From Actinoallomurus sp040655075 (lineage in GTDB: Bacteria; Actinomycetota; Actinomycetes; Streptosporangiales; Streptosporangiaceae): 64,000 nucleotides of DNA. The notes under the pieces were generated by a model. That model saw only the letters and a list, made by a program, of their open reading frames with translations, did not search any database and was not told the DNA's origin. Position numbers and translations under genes: made by a program. Positions 9,811-18,400 of this stretch are shown piece by piece (position 1 is the first letter of the stretch; the number at the start of each line of letters is the position of its first letter). The DNA lies in contig NZ_JBFAJC010000033.1 in assembly GCF_040655075.1 (NCBI RefSeq), forward strand, positions 1-64,000, in the 5' to 3' direction.

Positions 9811-9816
9811 CCGCGT

Positions 9817-9850
9817 GCCTCCGGCCGCTTGTCCGCAGGCGGCCGGAGGC
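9817..9850 (+). terminator. Perfect 12-bp hairpin after the WXG100 pair
   Basis: GCCTCCGGCCGC (9817-9828) and its exact complement (9839-9850) flank a 10-base loop, six bases after the WXG100 stop codon. It could end most transcripts, or stabilise the 3' end of an abundant WXG100 mRNA while letting some read-through reach the downstream genes. Confidence 0.65.
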
Positions 9851-9893
9851 GGTGACGCAGCCCGGACGGCCATGCACACGGAGAGTCGAGCAC

Positions 9894-10364
9894 ATGACGG
9901 ACAACAAGAAGCTTGCGTTGGACAAGGCGGGGTTGCAGGGCTTCGTCGACAACCAGATCACCCCCTTTCGGGACCTTCTTGACAAGGTCGCGAACAAGGA
10001 CGCCGAAGGCGGGGTGACGATGAACAACCTCCTCGGGAAGGGGCACACGAGCCTCACCGACAAGCCGATCTTCTCGGCGCAGCGTCCACTGTCGGTCGGC
10101 CTGCTCGCGAGCGAGAAGACCTACGTCAACGGCGACGTGGTCATCGCGAGGATCCATGACTCCGCGCAGTCGATCGCCGACGTCTACGACAAACACCTCA
10201 CGCTGTTCAGGGATCTGCACGACAACCTCAGCACCACGATCACCAAGCTCCTGGACGGTCAGCACGACACGCTGCTGAAGATCGACGGGAAGAACTTCCT
10301 GGACAGTCTCGGGACGGTGCCTGGCGACTTCCAGGGCACCGGCGGCGATTCCGGCAAGTCCTGA
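9894..10364 (+). CDS. Small helical protein of the type VII locus, unknown function
   Basis: 156 residues from ATG 9894, with GGAGAG eight bases upstream. Mostly amphipathic helices with no membrane segment, signal peptide or cysteine. The middle part (SAQRPLSVGLLASEKTYVNGD) and the long C-terminal helices (VYDKHLTLFRDLHDNLSTTI) resemble small ESX-associated substrates or chaperones, but I do not recognise a named family. Its place between the WXG100 pair and the AAWG protein suggests a partner role. The first gene downstream of the 9817-9850 hairpin. Confidence 0.7.
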   Translation: MTDNKKLALDKAGLQGFVDNQITPFRDLLDKVANKDAEGGVTMNNLLGKGHTSLTDKPIFSAQRPLSVGLLASEKTYVNGDVVIARIHDSAQSIADVYDKHLTLFRDLHDNLSTTITKLLDGQHDTLLKIDGKNFLDSLGTVPGDFQGTGGDSGKS

Positions 10365-10412
10365 ACCGTCGGATGATCTCCCGGCCACGTACCCCGCAAC
10401 GGAGAGCGCACC

Positions 10413-13400
10413 ATGGCGGATAATGACCCGAACGATCACTGGGCATACGCGATCCACCAGTTGACCGGCTACCCGATGCCTGATCGTGGCGGGATCTTCG
10501 ACAAGCTCAAGGGCAACAACGACATCCCGCTGATGAAGGTGGAGATCCATGATTCGACGGAGACGCCGTCGAATCAGGAGCTCGAAGCGATCAACGAGAT
10601 GGGCAAATGGCGCGCCGCGAACTCCGGGTGGCGGATCGAGAACACCGACTTCGTTGTGCCCTTTTACCACGGGGACGATACGTCCAAAGGCAGCAGTGTG
10701 CAGATGCGCAAGGCGCGCATCACTCTGCTGGGCACCAGCGGCCAGGATGTGCCGCATGGCGGTGTGGAGATGGGCGGGACGTTCACCGACCATTCGAACA
10801 GCGGCCTCATGGGCAGCGACTTCAAGGGGTGGGACTCCGCGCCGCTCGCGCGCTACTCCTTTGGCGGCGGCATGGCCCTCGAAGCGTTGATGTACGAGCC
10901 GTATTCGACGTGGGGGTTCTCCTGGAACGGCAGCACCCCGGTCGCTGACGCGGAGGCCGTTGACCTGACCGGGTTCGAGCGGGTCGCCCTCGCGTTCGAC
11001 CGCGCGGCCATGTTCTTTTCCTACGCCAATACCACGATCCAGGGCTGGCAGGATTCGGTCGGGCAAAATGAGGACGCGGCGTGGAAGGGGCAGGCCGCCG
11101 GTGTCTTCTGGGACATCGTCAAACAGCTCGGTAACATGTACCAGGGCTACTCCAACACCCTTCCATTGTACGGGCTCTCCTCCAAAGCAGGCCTCGAGCT
11201 GCGAATGGCGAAGAAGGGCATCGACAACGCGCTCTCCGACTTCCACAGCGTGTGGAGCAACTGGGCGCTCTGGCTGGGGAATCCACTCCGGTGGTTGCAC
11301 GACATCCTGATCGATGTCACCAACTTCATCTGGGACAACAACATCACGAAGGTCCGCACGGAATTCGACTACTCGGGTGATTCCTCTTACGAGTGGAACG
11401 AGATCGAATACCCCGACTTCCGCCAGGACGCGGTCAACTACAAGGGCGAGAGCTTCGGCGACCTCAATAGTCTCGACACCTGGAAGGCGATCGGGCAGAA
11501 CGCCGTCGACCGCTGGACGGGTTCGGTGCAAAGCCGGCTCGAGCCGGCCGGTATCAAGGCCCTCAGGGACGTGCACAACGCCTGGATCGACCTCAGCACC
11601 ACCATAGGGAAACTGACCACGCCGAGCATCAACCTCCAGGCCGACCTCCAGCAGGACAAGGCCGACGCGGCGCAGGCGAAGGCCGACAAGCAGCACGCGG
11701 ATGACCTCAAGCACCAGCACGACATGGAGGAGGAGGCCAAGAAGCAGCACGAGGAGGACCTCAAGCACCAGCACGAGATGGAGGTGAAGGCCGAGCAGGA
11801 GCGCCAGGAGGACAAGGAACACCAGAAGCAGATGGAGGATGAGGCGCGCAAGCAGCGCGAGGCGGACCTCCAGCACCAGCGGGACATGGAGAAGAAGGCC
11901 GAGCAGGAGCGCGAGGAGGACAAGAGACACCAGCAGGAGCAGGAGAAGAAGCAGGAGGATCTGCAGAAGGAGCAGGAGAAGAAGCAAGAGGAGCAGCAGA
12001 AAAAGCAGGAGGAGGAGCAGAAGAAGCAGCAGGACGAGGCGCGCCGGCAGTACGAGCAGCAGCGCAAGGACCAGGAGGAACAGCAGAAGAAGCAGGAGGA
12101 TCTGCAGAAGCATCAGGAGGACGAGGCCCGTCGGCAGTACCAAGAGCAGACGGCCATGCAGATCAACTTGCAGAAGCAGCAGGAGAAGAAGCAGGAGGAG
12201 CAGGAGAAGAAACAGGAAGAGCTGCAGAAGCGGCAGGAGCAGAAGCAAGAGGAGCAGCAGAGGAAACAGGAGGAGGAGCAGAAGAAGCAGCAGGACGAGG
12301 CGCGCAAGCAGTACGAAGAGCAGCGCCACGACCAGCAGGAACAGCAGAAGAGGCAGGAGGAGGAGCAGAGGCGTCAGGAGGAGCAGGCCCAGAAGCAGTA
12401 CCAGGAGCAGCAGAAGACCCAGGCCGAGTACCAGAAGCAGCAGCAGGAGGAGCAGAGGCGCCAGGAAGAGCAGGCCAAGAAGCAGTACGACCAGCAGCGC
12501 AAGGACCAGCAGGACCAGGAGCAGAAGCAGGAGAAGCTCCAGAAGCAGCAGCAGGACCAGCAAGAACGTCAGTACAACCAGCAGCAACAACAGCAACAAG
12601 AGCAGTACAAGCAGCAACAGCAGCAGTACGAGCATCAGCAACAGCAGTACGAGCACCAGTTCCCGTCCGGGAACTACGCGAACAACCAGGTCGGCAGCCA
12701 GACCCACGTCAACCCCGACGGGTCCGTCACCACCGACTACAGCGACGGCAGCTCGACGACCTACAACCCGCACACGGGTGTGGAGACGACGACCCACCCG
12801 AACGGCAGCGTCACCACCGATCACGTGGGCTCCGGCCACTCGTTCCACAACCCCGACGGCAGCACGACGACGGTCAACGGCGACGGCACCCTCACGACGC
12901 ACTACCCGGACGGCAGCACCACCACGGTCAACCCGCACACCGGCCAGGCGACGACCCATGAGCCGGACGGGCGGACGACCACCACGAACCTTCAGAACGG
13001 CAGGAACCTGCCGCACGTCCCGTACGGCGGTGGCGGCTCGCAGTACGAACACGAGCTGCAAGATCCGGAGTACAACGGCAGCCTGGGCTCGGCTTCGCAG
13101 CAGAACGTGCAGGCACCGCCGCCCGGCAGCGCGATCAGCTCGTCCGGCAACTACCTCCCGCCGGGCACCAAGATCGACGGGACCACCAGCGGCGGGATGC
13201 CGCAGGGTGGTGGCGGTGGCATGGGCGGCATGCCGATGGGCGGGATGGGCGGGATGGGCGGCGGCGCCGGCGAGAAGAACGCCAACGCCGAACGCGTCCG
13301 CCAGGTCTACGAAGACGACGACATCGTCACCAACGACGGCGGCTCGCTCGGCCGCCGGAGCCGTCGTCCGACCTCGTCGCAGACGCCCGCGAACCGTCGC

Positions 13401-13550
13401 GCCTCCACCGTCGCCGGCTACGACCCCAACGAGGGAGCGGCCGGGAGTGCGCAGACCGAGAGCGGCGACCGGGAGCGCGAGAGCTGGGCACCCGAGGAAG
13501 AGGACGTATGGGGCACCGACGAGGGCGGCTCACCGTCCGTCATCGGATGA
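10413..13550 (+). CDS. AAWG-type type VII-associated protein with giant coiled coil
   Basis: 1045 residues from ATG 10413, with GGAGAG upstream. Residues 1-400 are a folded domain with DAAWKGQAAG around Trp224, the AAWG/WxG turn of large actinobacterial ESX-associated proteins. Residues about 409-749 are an uninterrupted, highly charged Q/E/K/R coiled coil. Residues about 762-862 are short DGS-TT repeats, followed by a Gly/Met-rich segment (GGGMGGMPMGG) and an acidic tail ending DVWGTDEGGSPSVIG. There is no membrane segment or signal peptide. It is likely a type VII substrate or an extracellular scaffold; neither can be proved here. The nearby WXG100 genes and the giant gene suggest cooperation in export. 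Confidence 0.75.
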   Translation: MADNDPNDHWAYAIHQLTGYPMPDRGGIFDKLKGNNDIPLMKVEIHDSTETPSNQELEAINEMGKWRAANSGWRIENTDFVVPFYHGDDTSKGSSVQMRKARITLLGTSGQDVPHGGVEMGGTFTDHSNSGLMGSDFKGWDSAPLARYSFGGGMALEALMYEPYSTWGFSWNGSTPVADAEAVDLTGFERVALAFDRAAMFFSYANTTIQGWQDSVGQNEDAAWKGQAAGVFWDIVKQLGNMYQGYSNTLPLYGLSSKAGLELRMAKKGIDNALSDFHSVWSNWALWLGNPLRWLHDILIDVTNFIWDNNITKVRTEFDYSGDSSYEWNEIEYPDFRQDAVNYKGESFGDLNSLDTWKAIGQNAVDRWTGSVQSRLEPAGIKALRDVHNAWIDLSTTIGKLTTPSINLQADLQQDKADAAQAKADKQHADDLKHQHDMEEEAKKQHEEDLKHQHEMEVKAEQERQEDKEHQKQMEDEARKQREADLQHQRDMEKKAEQEREEDKRHQQEQEKKQEDLQKEQEKKQEEQQKKQEEEQKKQQDEARRQYEQQRKDQEEQQKKQEDLQKHQEDEARRQYQEQTAMQINLQKQQEKKQEEQEKKQEELQKRQEQKQEEQQRKQEEEQKKQQDEARKQYEEQRHDQQEQQKRQEEEQRRQEEQAQKQYQEQQKTQAEYQKQQQEEQRRQEEQAKKQYDQQRKDQQDQEQKQEKLQKQQQDQQERQYNQQQQQQQEQYKQQQQQYEHQQQQYEHQFPSGNYANNQVGSQTHVNPDGSVTTDYSDGSSTTYNPHTGVETTTHPNGSVTTDHVGSGHSFHNPDGSTTTVNGDGTLTTHYPDGSTTTVNPHTGQATTHEPDGRTTTTNLQNGRNLPHVPYGGGGSQYEHELQDPEYNGSLGSASQQNVQAPPPGSAISSSGNYLPPGTKIDGTTSGGMPQGGGGGMGGMPMGGMGGMGGGAGEKNANAERVRQVYEDDDIVTNDGGSLGRRSRRPTSSQTPANRRASTVAGYDPNEGAAGSAQTESGDRERESWAPEEEDVWGTDEGGSPSVIG
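11641..12660 (+). other. Q/E/K-rich coiled-coil segment of the AAWG protein
   Basis: About 340 residues with almost no hydrophobic positions other than Ala and Leu, built from repeats such as EEQKKQQDEARRQYEQQRKD and KKQEEQQKKQEE. The DNA is correspondingly repetitive in CAG/GAG/AAG codons. On the opposite strand this creates a spurious leucine-rich open frame. Confidence 0.9.
12700..13010 (+). repeat. DGS-TT short repeats in the AAWG protein
   Basis: Four to six imperfect units of the type NPDGSVTTDYSDGS, NPHTGVETTTHPNGS and NPDGSTTTVNGDG. The regular D/N-G and T-T spacing suggests a beta-turn-rich stalk. Confidence 0.8.
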
Positions 13551-13590
13551 CGTACGCGATGGGCACCCGGCGCGAGGAGGGAACGGCGAA

Positions 13591-14034
13591 GTGGATCTGA
13601 ACGAGGACATGGCGGCGCGTATCGCCGAGCAGCGGGAGCGTCTCGCGGCGGTCAAGGCCGGCGTGGTCCGCGCCCGCGCCGAGCTCAGCGAGGCGTCCAC
13701 GACGGTCCGCTCCAAGGACCACTCGGTGGAGGTGACCGTCGGCTCGCAGGGCGAGCTGAAGCGGGTGAAGTTCCTGGAGGAGAAGTACCGGACGATGGAG
13801 GCGACTCAGCTGTCCGCGGCCATCGTCGAAGCGGCGACCAAGGGGCGGGCGGTGATGGCCGACCGGGTGAAGGAGGCGTTCTCCTCGGTCAGGCAGCGCG
13901 ACTCGGGTTTGCCCGGATTCACCCTCGACCTGGAGGAACTCTTCGGGTCGGCACAGGAGGCGAACGGCCGGCGTGACCCTCGTCCCGGCCGGGCGCTGCA
14001 CGACGAGATCGTGGAGGACGACGGCGATGTCTGA
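13591..14034 (+). CDS. YbaB/EbfC-family DNA-binding-like protein
   Basis: 147 residues from GTG 13591, with GAGGAGG upstream. The core STTVRSKDHSVEVTVGSQGE, followed by LKRVKFLEEKYRTM, is the YbaB/EbfC signature. An N-terminal helix (RIAEQRERLAAVKAGVVRARAEL) and the usual C-terminal helices flank it. Classical YbaB proteins are nucleoid-associated dimers, but a branch in actinobacterial type VII loci is thought to be secretion-related. The stop codon overlaps the next start by 8 bases, implying translational coupling. Confidence 0.85.
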   Translation: MDLNEDMAARIAEQRERLAAVKAGVVRARAELSEASTTVRSKDHSVEVTVGSQGELKRVKFLEEKYRTMEATQLSAAIVEAATKGRAVMADRVKEAFSSVRQRDSGLPGFTLDLEELFGSAQEANGRRDPRPGRALHDEIVEDDGDV

Positions 14035-14392
14035 GAAGTTCGAGAAGGATCCGGCACGCGGCGACGCCGCCCTGTTCAAGATGGAGGACCTGAGCGCACT
14101 GATCGCCAAGTTCGGCGAGACGTTCAGCGACGCGTTCGTCGGCGCAGCCAAGATCCTCGGGGGTGACGATTTCGGTCGCCAGGCCTGGCACCAGCTCAAC
14201 TCCCAGGTTCTGCTGCTCGGCCAGGCGGTCATGGCGGCGAGCGAGTGCTGCGGCGCGGTCCCGCATGCGTTCAGGGAGCAGATGGCCGCCGCGGACCGTG
14301 CGCAGCAGAAGGTCGTCGACTCGATCAATGATGTCAGCGCGCACAACGGCCAAGGGCTGCCCGGTAAGGGCAGCGGCGCCTACGGCAAGTAG
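14027..14392 (+). CDS. Small WXG100-like helical protein preceding the giant gene
   Basis: 121 residues from ATG 14027, inside the end of the YbaB-like gene, with GGAGG nine bases upstream. It is helical throughout (LFKMEDLSALIAKFGETFSD; LNSQVLLLGQAVMAASECC) with a flexible Gly/Ser C-terminus (GLPGKGSGAYGK). Size and position match the WXG100-like or EspC-like partner usually encoded next to an ESX-exported toxin, but no canonical WXG is present. It probably escorts the giant protein encoded 16 bases downstream. The partner role is inference. Confidence 0.65.
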   Translation: MSEKFEKDPARGDAALFKMEDLSALIAKFGETFSDAFVGAAKILGGDDFGRQAWHQLNSQVLLLGQAVMAASECCGAVPHAFREQMAAADRAQQKVVDSINDVSAHNGQGLPGKGSGAYGK

Positions 14393-14408
14393 CTGAGAGC
14401 GCGCGACG

Positions 14409-15400
14409 GTGAGTGACGGCGGTCCGGGCGGGCTCACGTTCAACGATGACGAACGCCGGCTCTTCCTGTTCTTGATGGGGAGTGAGCCTCCCGAGGCCCC
14501 TCCGCAGGATGTTTACAACCTGCGGGAGCCCTTCCTCACCTTGAGTGACAATCTGCGCACGCTGTCGTCGCATTATTACGAGACCGCCTCGGCGATTGAC
14601 GGGGCTCTCCCGGACGAGGTCGTCCGGCAGTTCAAGCAGACGTTCGGCGCACTGCTCGGCGCGAACGGCGGCACCAATCACATCGATGAGATCATTAACG
14701 GTTCTGATCTCATGGCCGAGCAGGTCGCCGAATGGTCCCGGAGCCTGTTCGAGGCTCAGGTCCAGATCCTCGCGATGATCGTCGCGTTGATGATCCAGCT
14801 GGTGATCATGGCGGCGATGGCCGTCTTCACGGGTGGTTCCTCACTCGCCGACGAGGCGGTCGCCGAGGAGACCACACGCCTGGGCCTGATGATGATCATG
14901 CAGGGGTTGCAGCAGCTGCTGCGGTTCGTCATGCCGACGGCGATCCAGGCGGCGATCGGCGGGCTGTTGATGGCGGTGGCGAGCCTGGTCGCGACCGGGC
15001 TCGACGGCGACCCGGCGGGTCCGCATGTGAACCCGAAGTGGGTCGGTGAGGGCGCGCTCGGTGGCGCCCTCACCGATCTCGGGATCCGCGGGATCGGCGG
15101 GGCCTTCGACAAGCTGGTCGGCGGCGCCGTCAAGGAACTGGACAACATCTTCGTCACCGGCCTGAAGGACATCGGCGGTGACTTCATCAAGTTCGGTGGT
15201 GGGGGCGCGCTCGCCGCTACCTTCACCCAGGGGCTCATCGAAGGCAACTGGCAAGTCGTGCCGATGATGTTCGTCGGCGGCGGCATCGGCGGGGTCATGT
15301 TCGGCGCGGTCATGCGGGGCGCCGCCATCGGCGGCATCAAGTACCGCAAGATGAATCTGAAGATCGACTCCGATCTCCTGCACACGGTGAAGACCGGCGA
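14409..15400 (+). other. N-terminal WXG100-like leader with hydrophobic segments
   Basis: Residues 1-331. A helical start (LREPFLTLSDNLRTLSSHYY) leads into hydrophobic, Gly-rich stretches at about 116-144, 158-199 and 264-310. The same arrangement of helices, hydrophobic hairpins and Gly-rich core begins many CpnT-like and other WXG100-like polymorphic toxins, where it acts as the export domain. Confidence 0.65.
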
Positions 15401-18400
15401 CCTGCTGGACGGCCCGCCGGGCAGGCGCCCGGGCGACGACAACGCCGGCGGCTCCCGCGACTTGAGGACCATCGAGGGGCCCCCGACACCGGACCCGAGC
15501 CGCCTGCCGCCACCGGCGTCGCAGGGCCCCGGGCCGAACGGGCCGCGAGGCGGCGGCCCGCCGGGGACCAGACCGAACATGCCGCAGCTGCCGCCGCGGA
15601 ATACGCCGCTCTCGTCGCCCGATGAGGAGAACCCGGCCGGCGTGACCCCCGACCGGCTGCCGCCCACGAACCGCGGGCCGCAGGTGCGGGGGAACCCGCC
15701 GCTCAACGAGGAGATCGTCCAGTCGCCGCCTCCGGTCACTCCGAGCCGGTCGCCGGGGTCGCTTCCGGAGCCGCCTCCGGCGCAGCCGGTGAACAGGCTG
15801 GAGAGCGGGCCGCCTCCGGTCGCTCAGAACCGGTTGCCCGGGTCGCTTCCGGAGTCGCCCCCGGCGCAGCCGGTGAACAGGCTGGAGAGCGGGCCGCCTC
15901 CGGTCGCTCAGAACCGGTTGCCCGGGTCGCCTCCGGAGTCGCCCCCGGCGGGGCAGCCGCTGAACAAACTGCAGAGCGGGCCGCCTCCGGTCAACAAGGT
16001 GGAGGGCGCTCCGCCGCCGCCCCCTGAGCACGAGCTCGCGTCGCAGCACCAGATCACACCGATGGGGCACGACCAGCTTCCGCCGGTGCCGATGGTGTCC
16101 GAGCACGAGGGCGTCCAGCCGAACTTCGAGTTCGGCGCCGGCGAGGAGGCCCGGCGGGACTTCCAGATCGCCGAGGGTTCGCGGGACGAGCGCGTCGTCG
16201 TGCGGCAGCAGAACGAGCAGAGCCGGTTCTGGCAGCAGGAGAAGGCCGACCAGTACGTCAAGGCCGCGGTCGCCGCGTACCCCTCGTCCAACATGCACGG
16301 TGTGCCCCCGGAGGACCCCCGGCTCACTCCGGAGAAGCTGGCCCGCGTGACCGACCTTCCCGAGCACCTGCGCGACCGGGTCCTGTCGGCGTACGCCGAG
16401 GTCCTCGCCGAGCACCAGGACAACGGGACCCCGCCGGAGAACCGCGAGCTCCTCCTCTCCGGCCACGAGGACGACCCGCCGGGCGTCATGGAGCGCGAGG
16501 CGGGGTCGTCCTCCCTGCGCGAGTTGCTGGCCGGGAAGCTGGAGACGGTGTTCGAGGCCGCCGGCCACGAGGGGTCGCCGTCCGAGACGGCCGAGGCGCT
16601 GCTGGACGCGGACCCGCGGGTGAATCCGGCGGGCATGGTCCGCTCGATCGGGCTCCCGGAACACTTCACCGACGACATCGTCAGGGTGTACCAGCAGGTC
16701 CGCCAGGAGATCGGCGGGCTCACCGAACGAAACGAAGAGGCCTTCACGACGCGGCTGGCCGAGGCGCTGGAGTACCGGCTGCCCATGGGCCACGACCTGG
16801 ACACGCAGTCCGTGGCCGACGTGCTGGTACGGGAGCAGGCGCGGGCCGATGCCGACACGACGCAGCCGTGGACCGAACAGGTCCGAGGGCGGTTCGACAG
16901 CCGCTGGCAGGAGCTGCACCAGCGGTATCTGGACGGCGAGCTGACCGAGACGGAGTTCGGCCGGCGCTTCGACGAGCTGGTCGAAGGGCTGACCGACGAG
17001 CTGGAGCTGGAGGTGGCGGTCCACTCGGTGCGCTCCAGCGCGGACCGGGACTTCGACCTGACCGCCCTCGGCACCGTGTACGGGCCGGTCGCCGAGGCGC
17101 GGATGCGGGCGCGCTTCCTCGACGCGGTCGAGTCGGAGGTACGCGGGAGCGCCGAACGCCTCGGCATGCGGGGCGCGAAGGTCGAGATGGAGCTGTGGGA
17201 TCGGCTCCACAGCGAGGCCGACGAACGGTTCAACGACCTGTCGCAGGGCCTGCGCACCCGTATGGCCCTCGACGACCAGGCCGGCGCGGAGTTCAAGGGC
17301 CTGATGGAGCGGGCGGGCCTGGACCACAACTCCCCCGGGGCTCGTATGCTGCGCGCGCAGTACGACGCCGATTTCGCGGCGCGTACGCGGGTCCTGCCGG
17401 ATGGCGTGGAGACCCGCACGCTTCGCCTGGCGGACTACGAAAGCCGCGCCGAGGAGCTGGAGCCCCTGGTACGCGCCGCGAACGAGCACTGGGCGCCCCG
17501 GCTGGAGGTCAAGGCCGTCGAGAACGGCCTGCTGACCGTCGCGGAGGACGACCTGGCCGCCCACGAGGCCGCCTGGCGGGCGCAGACCGCGCGGACGGAC
17601 GTCGGCGACATCGGCAGTGCGGCGGTGCTGTCGGAGCTGCGCGCGGACCTGCGCTCGGCGGGCACCCGTCTCCTCGACGGCCGCGACGAGCGGACGCTGA
17701 ACGCTCGGGACTGGGAGGCGTACACCACCGAGCTGAAGGCGGAGTTCGAGCGGCTGTCCCGGGAGACGCCCGGGAGGTTCGACGAGTACGCCGGCCGCGT
17801 CGCCGCGCTGCGCCGGGCGGAGGAGAACCTGATCGGCCTGAACAACCCGGCCGAGCACGTCGAGCGGGTCAGGTCCGACCTTCGCGAGGCGATGACCGAG
17901 GCGCACAAGGCGGTGCTCCGGGGGCCGGAGGACGGCGTCCTGTCGGCGGAAGAGCTGGCCGAGCGGCAGGCCGTCTTCGACCGGGAGTACTACGAGCCGT
18001 ACATCGCCTCGCTGGGGTACCGGCTGGAGTTCGAGGCGGCGCTGGATCACTACATGGGCGACAGCGCGCTCAAGTTCCACGAGCTGAGCATGGAGGCGGA
18101 CCGGCTCACCGGCCACGTACGGCGGCGGTACGCCATGTCCGACGAGCAGTTCGAGAAGGTGAAGAGCGACTACCGGGCCGAGTCGGTGACGATTCTCCAC
18201 CAGCTCCACGGCCTGGCCCGGGACGTGGTCGTCATGCTGGCGCTGGAGAAGGTCGGCCACGACGTCTTCGGCACCACGGTGCGGGAGGCCGAGACGTCCC
18301 TTCAAGCGAGGCTCGACGCCCCGCGACTCGAGCGGCTGCGCGTGCAGTATGCGGCGGAGGCGGAGGCGGGGCGGGAGGCACTCCTCGCGGCGATGAACGG

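Noticed and set aside
9750..13061. Long minus-strand open frame (over 1,100 codons) with poly-leucine stretches
   Set aside because: It is antisense to the CAG/GAG/AAG-rich coiled-coil codons. The leucine runs are a direct by-product, there is no domain, and it crosses several real genes.
15726..15990. Regular repeats as a CRISPR-like array
   Set aside because: Units are contiguous in-frame Pro-rich coding repeats without spacers.
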